Below are positions 12,909 to 13,084 of a DNA stretch of 13,084 nt, piece after piece; the stretch's first letter is position 1, and each line of letters opens with the position of its first letter. The translations under genes and the position numbers were made by a program. Source of the stretch: DATCJU01 sp036562635 (lineage in GTDB: Bacteria > Actinomycetota > Actinomycetes > Mycobacteriales > Pseudonocardiaceae); NCBI GenBank assembly GCA_036562635.1, contig DATCJU010000172.1, positions 1-13,084 of the forward strand, read 5' to 3'. Below the pieces are notes generated by a model, which saw nothing but the letters and a program-made list of their open reading frames with translations, was not told the DNA's origin and made no database searches.

Positions 12909-13084
12909 GTGACCGTCCTCGTCACCACGACGGTTGCCGGATTCCGGGTCTCCTCGAGCGGTTCCGAGAAGAATGGCCTCGTGCTCCCGGACTCACTCCC
13001 CGACCCGGACTTCGTGGCGGCACTGACCGCGCGACACGGACTCACCGAGGTCCGACCGCTCGGTACCGGCCTGGAGTTCACGGT
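12909..13084 (+). CDS. Possible CDS, truncated by the window edge
   Basis: The frame is open from GTG 12909 to the end of the window (58 complete codons), with GC-biased third positions and a protein-like sequence (LVLPDSLPDPDFVAALTARHG, in two parts around an acidic Pro-rich turn). No Shine-Dalgarno precedes the GTG. It overlaps by GTGA the stop of a tiny frame starting at ATG 12871 (MSGDDADDATAPL), which could couple translation. GTG 12981 is an alternative start. I do not recognise a family from this fragment. Confidence 0.45.
   Translation, partial: MTVLVTTTVAGFRVSSSGSEKNGLVLPDSLPDPDFVAALTARHGLTEVRPLGTGLEFT

Overview
The window is GC-rich DNA with strong G/C bias at third codon positions. 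Its gene families point to an actinobacterium: RbpA, an actinobacterial type II thymidine kinase, a stand-alone Klenow-like DNA polymerase and leaderless TANNNT promoters. A Pseudonocardiaceae-like organism is my best guess, but the genus is not determined. No rRNA, tRNA, CRISPR array or insertion sequence was seen.

Layout. Positions 1-2800: a 21-bp-stem hairpin, then rbpA (-) and thymidine kinase (-), then a divergent macrolide-type glycosyltransferase (+). Positions 2800-5150: a UMF1-type MFS transporter (-) and a glycerophosphodiester phosphodiesterase (-). Positions 5216-8100 on the + strand: a small zinc-ribbon protein, about 850 bases with no convincing gene but two tandem hairpins, a ChaA-type Ca2+/H+ antiporter and an AhpD-fold CxxC protein. 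Positions 8178-11044 on the - strand: a tyrosine recombinase followed by a PolA-like polymerase that lacks visible exonuclease residues. Positions 11218-11860: an unrecognised 83-aa protein (+), convergent with a YnfA-family membrane protein (-). Positions 11859-12908 hold no convincing gene. A possible CDS runs off the right edge from 12909.

The most interesting part is 12147-12682, an AT-rich island holding two sites with Xer-type architecture. The one at 12655-12682 matches the Escherichia coli dif site at 21 of 28 positions by eye, including 10 of 11 in the XerD arm, so it is a strong candidate for the chromosomal dif site. If so, the window lies at the replication terminus. About 500 bases to its left, 12147-12180 is a perfect 15-4-15 inverted repeat. 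It reads as two identical 11-bp arms around a 6-bp centre, like dif but fully symmetric and with a different centre. A complete tyrosine recombinase gene lies 1.1-1.6 kb from these sites. Whether it acts on either one is open.

The other notable regulatory signal is a SigR/SigH-type promoter in front of rbpA (GGGAAC, 17 bases, CGTT), whose spacer is itself an inverted repeat. Most genes look like independent housekeeping or stress units. The recombinase-polymerase pair is the only likely multi-gene operon besides the loosely spaced tdk-rbpA pair and the MFS-phosphodiesterase pair. All calls rest on reading the sequence and remembered family motifs; no database search was run.
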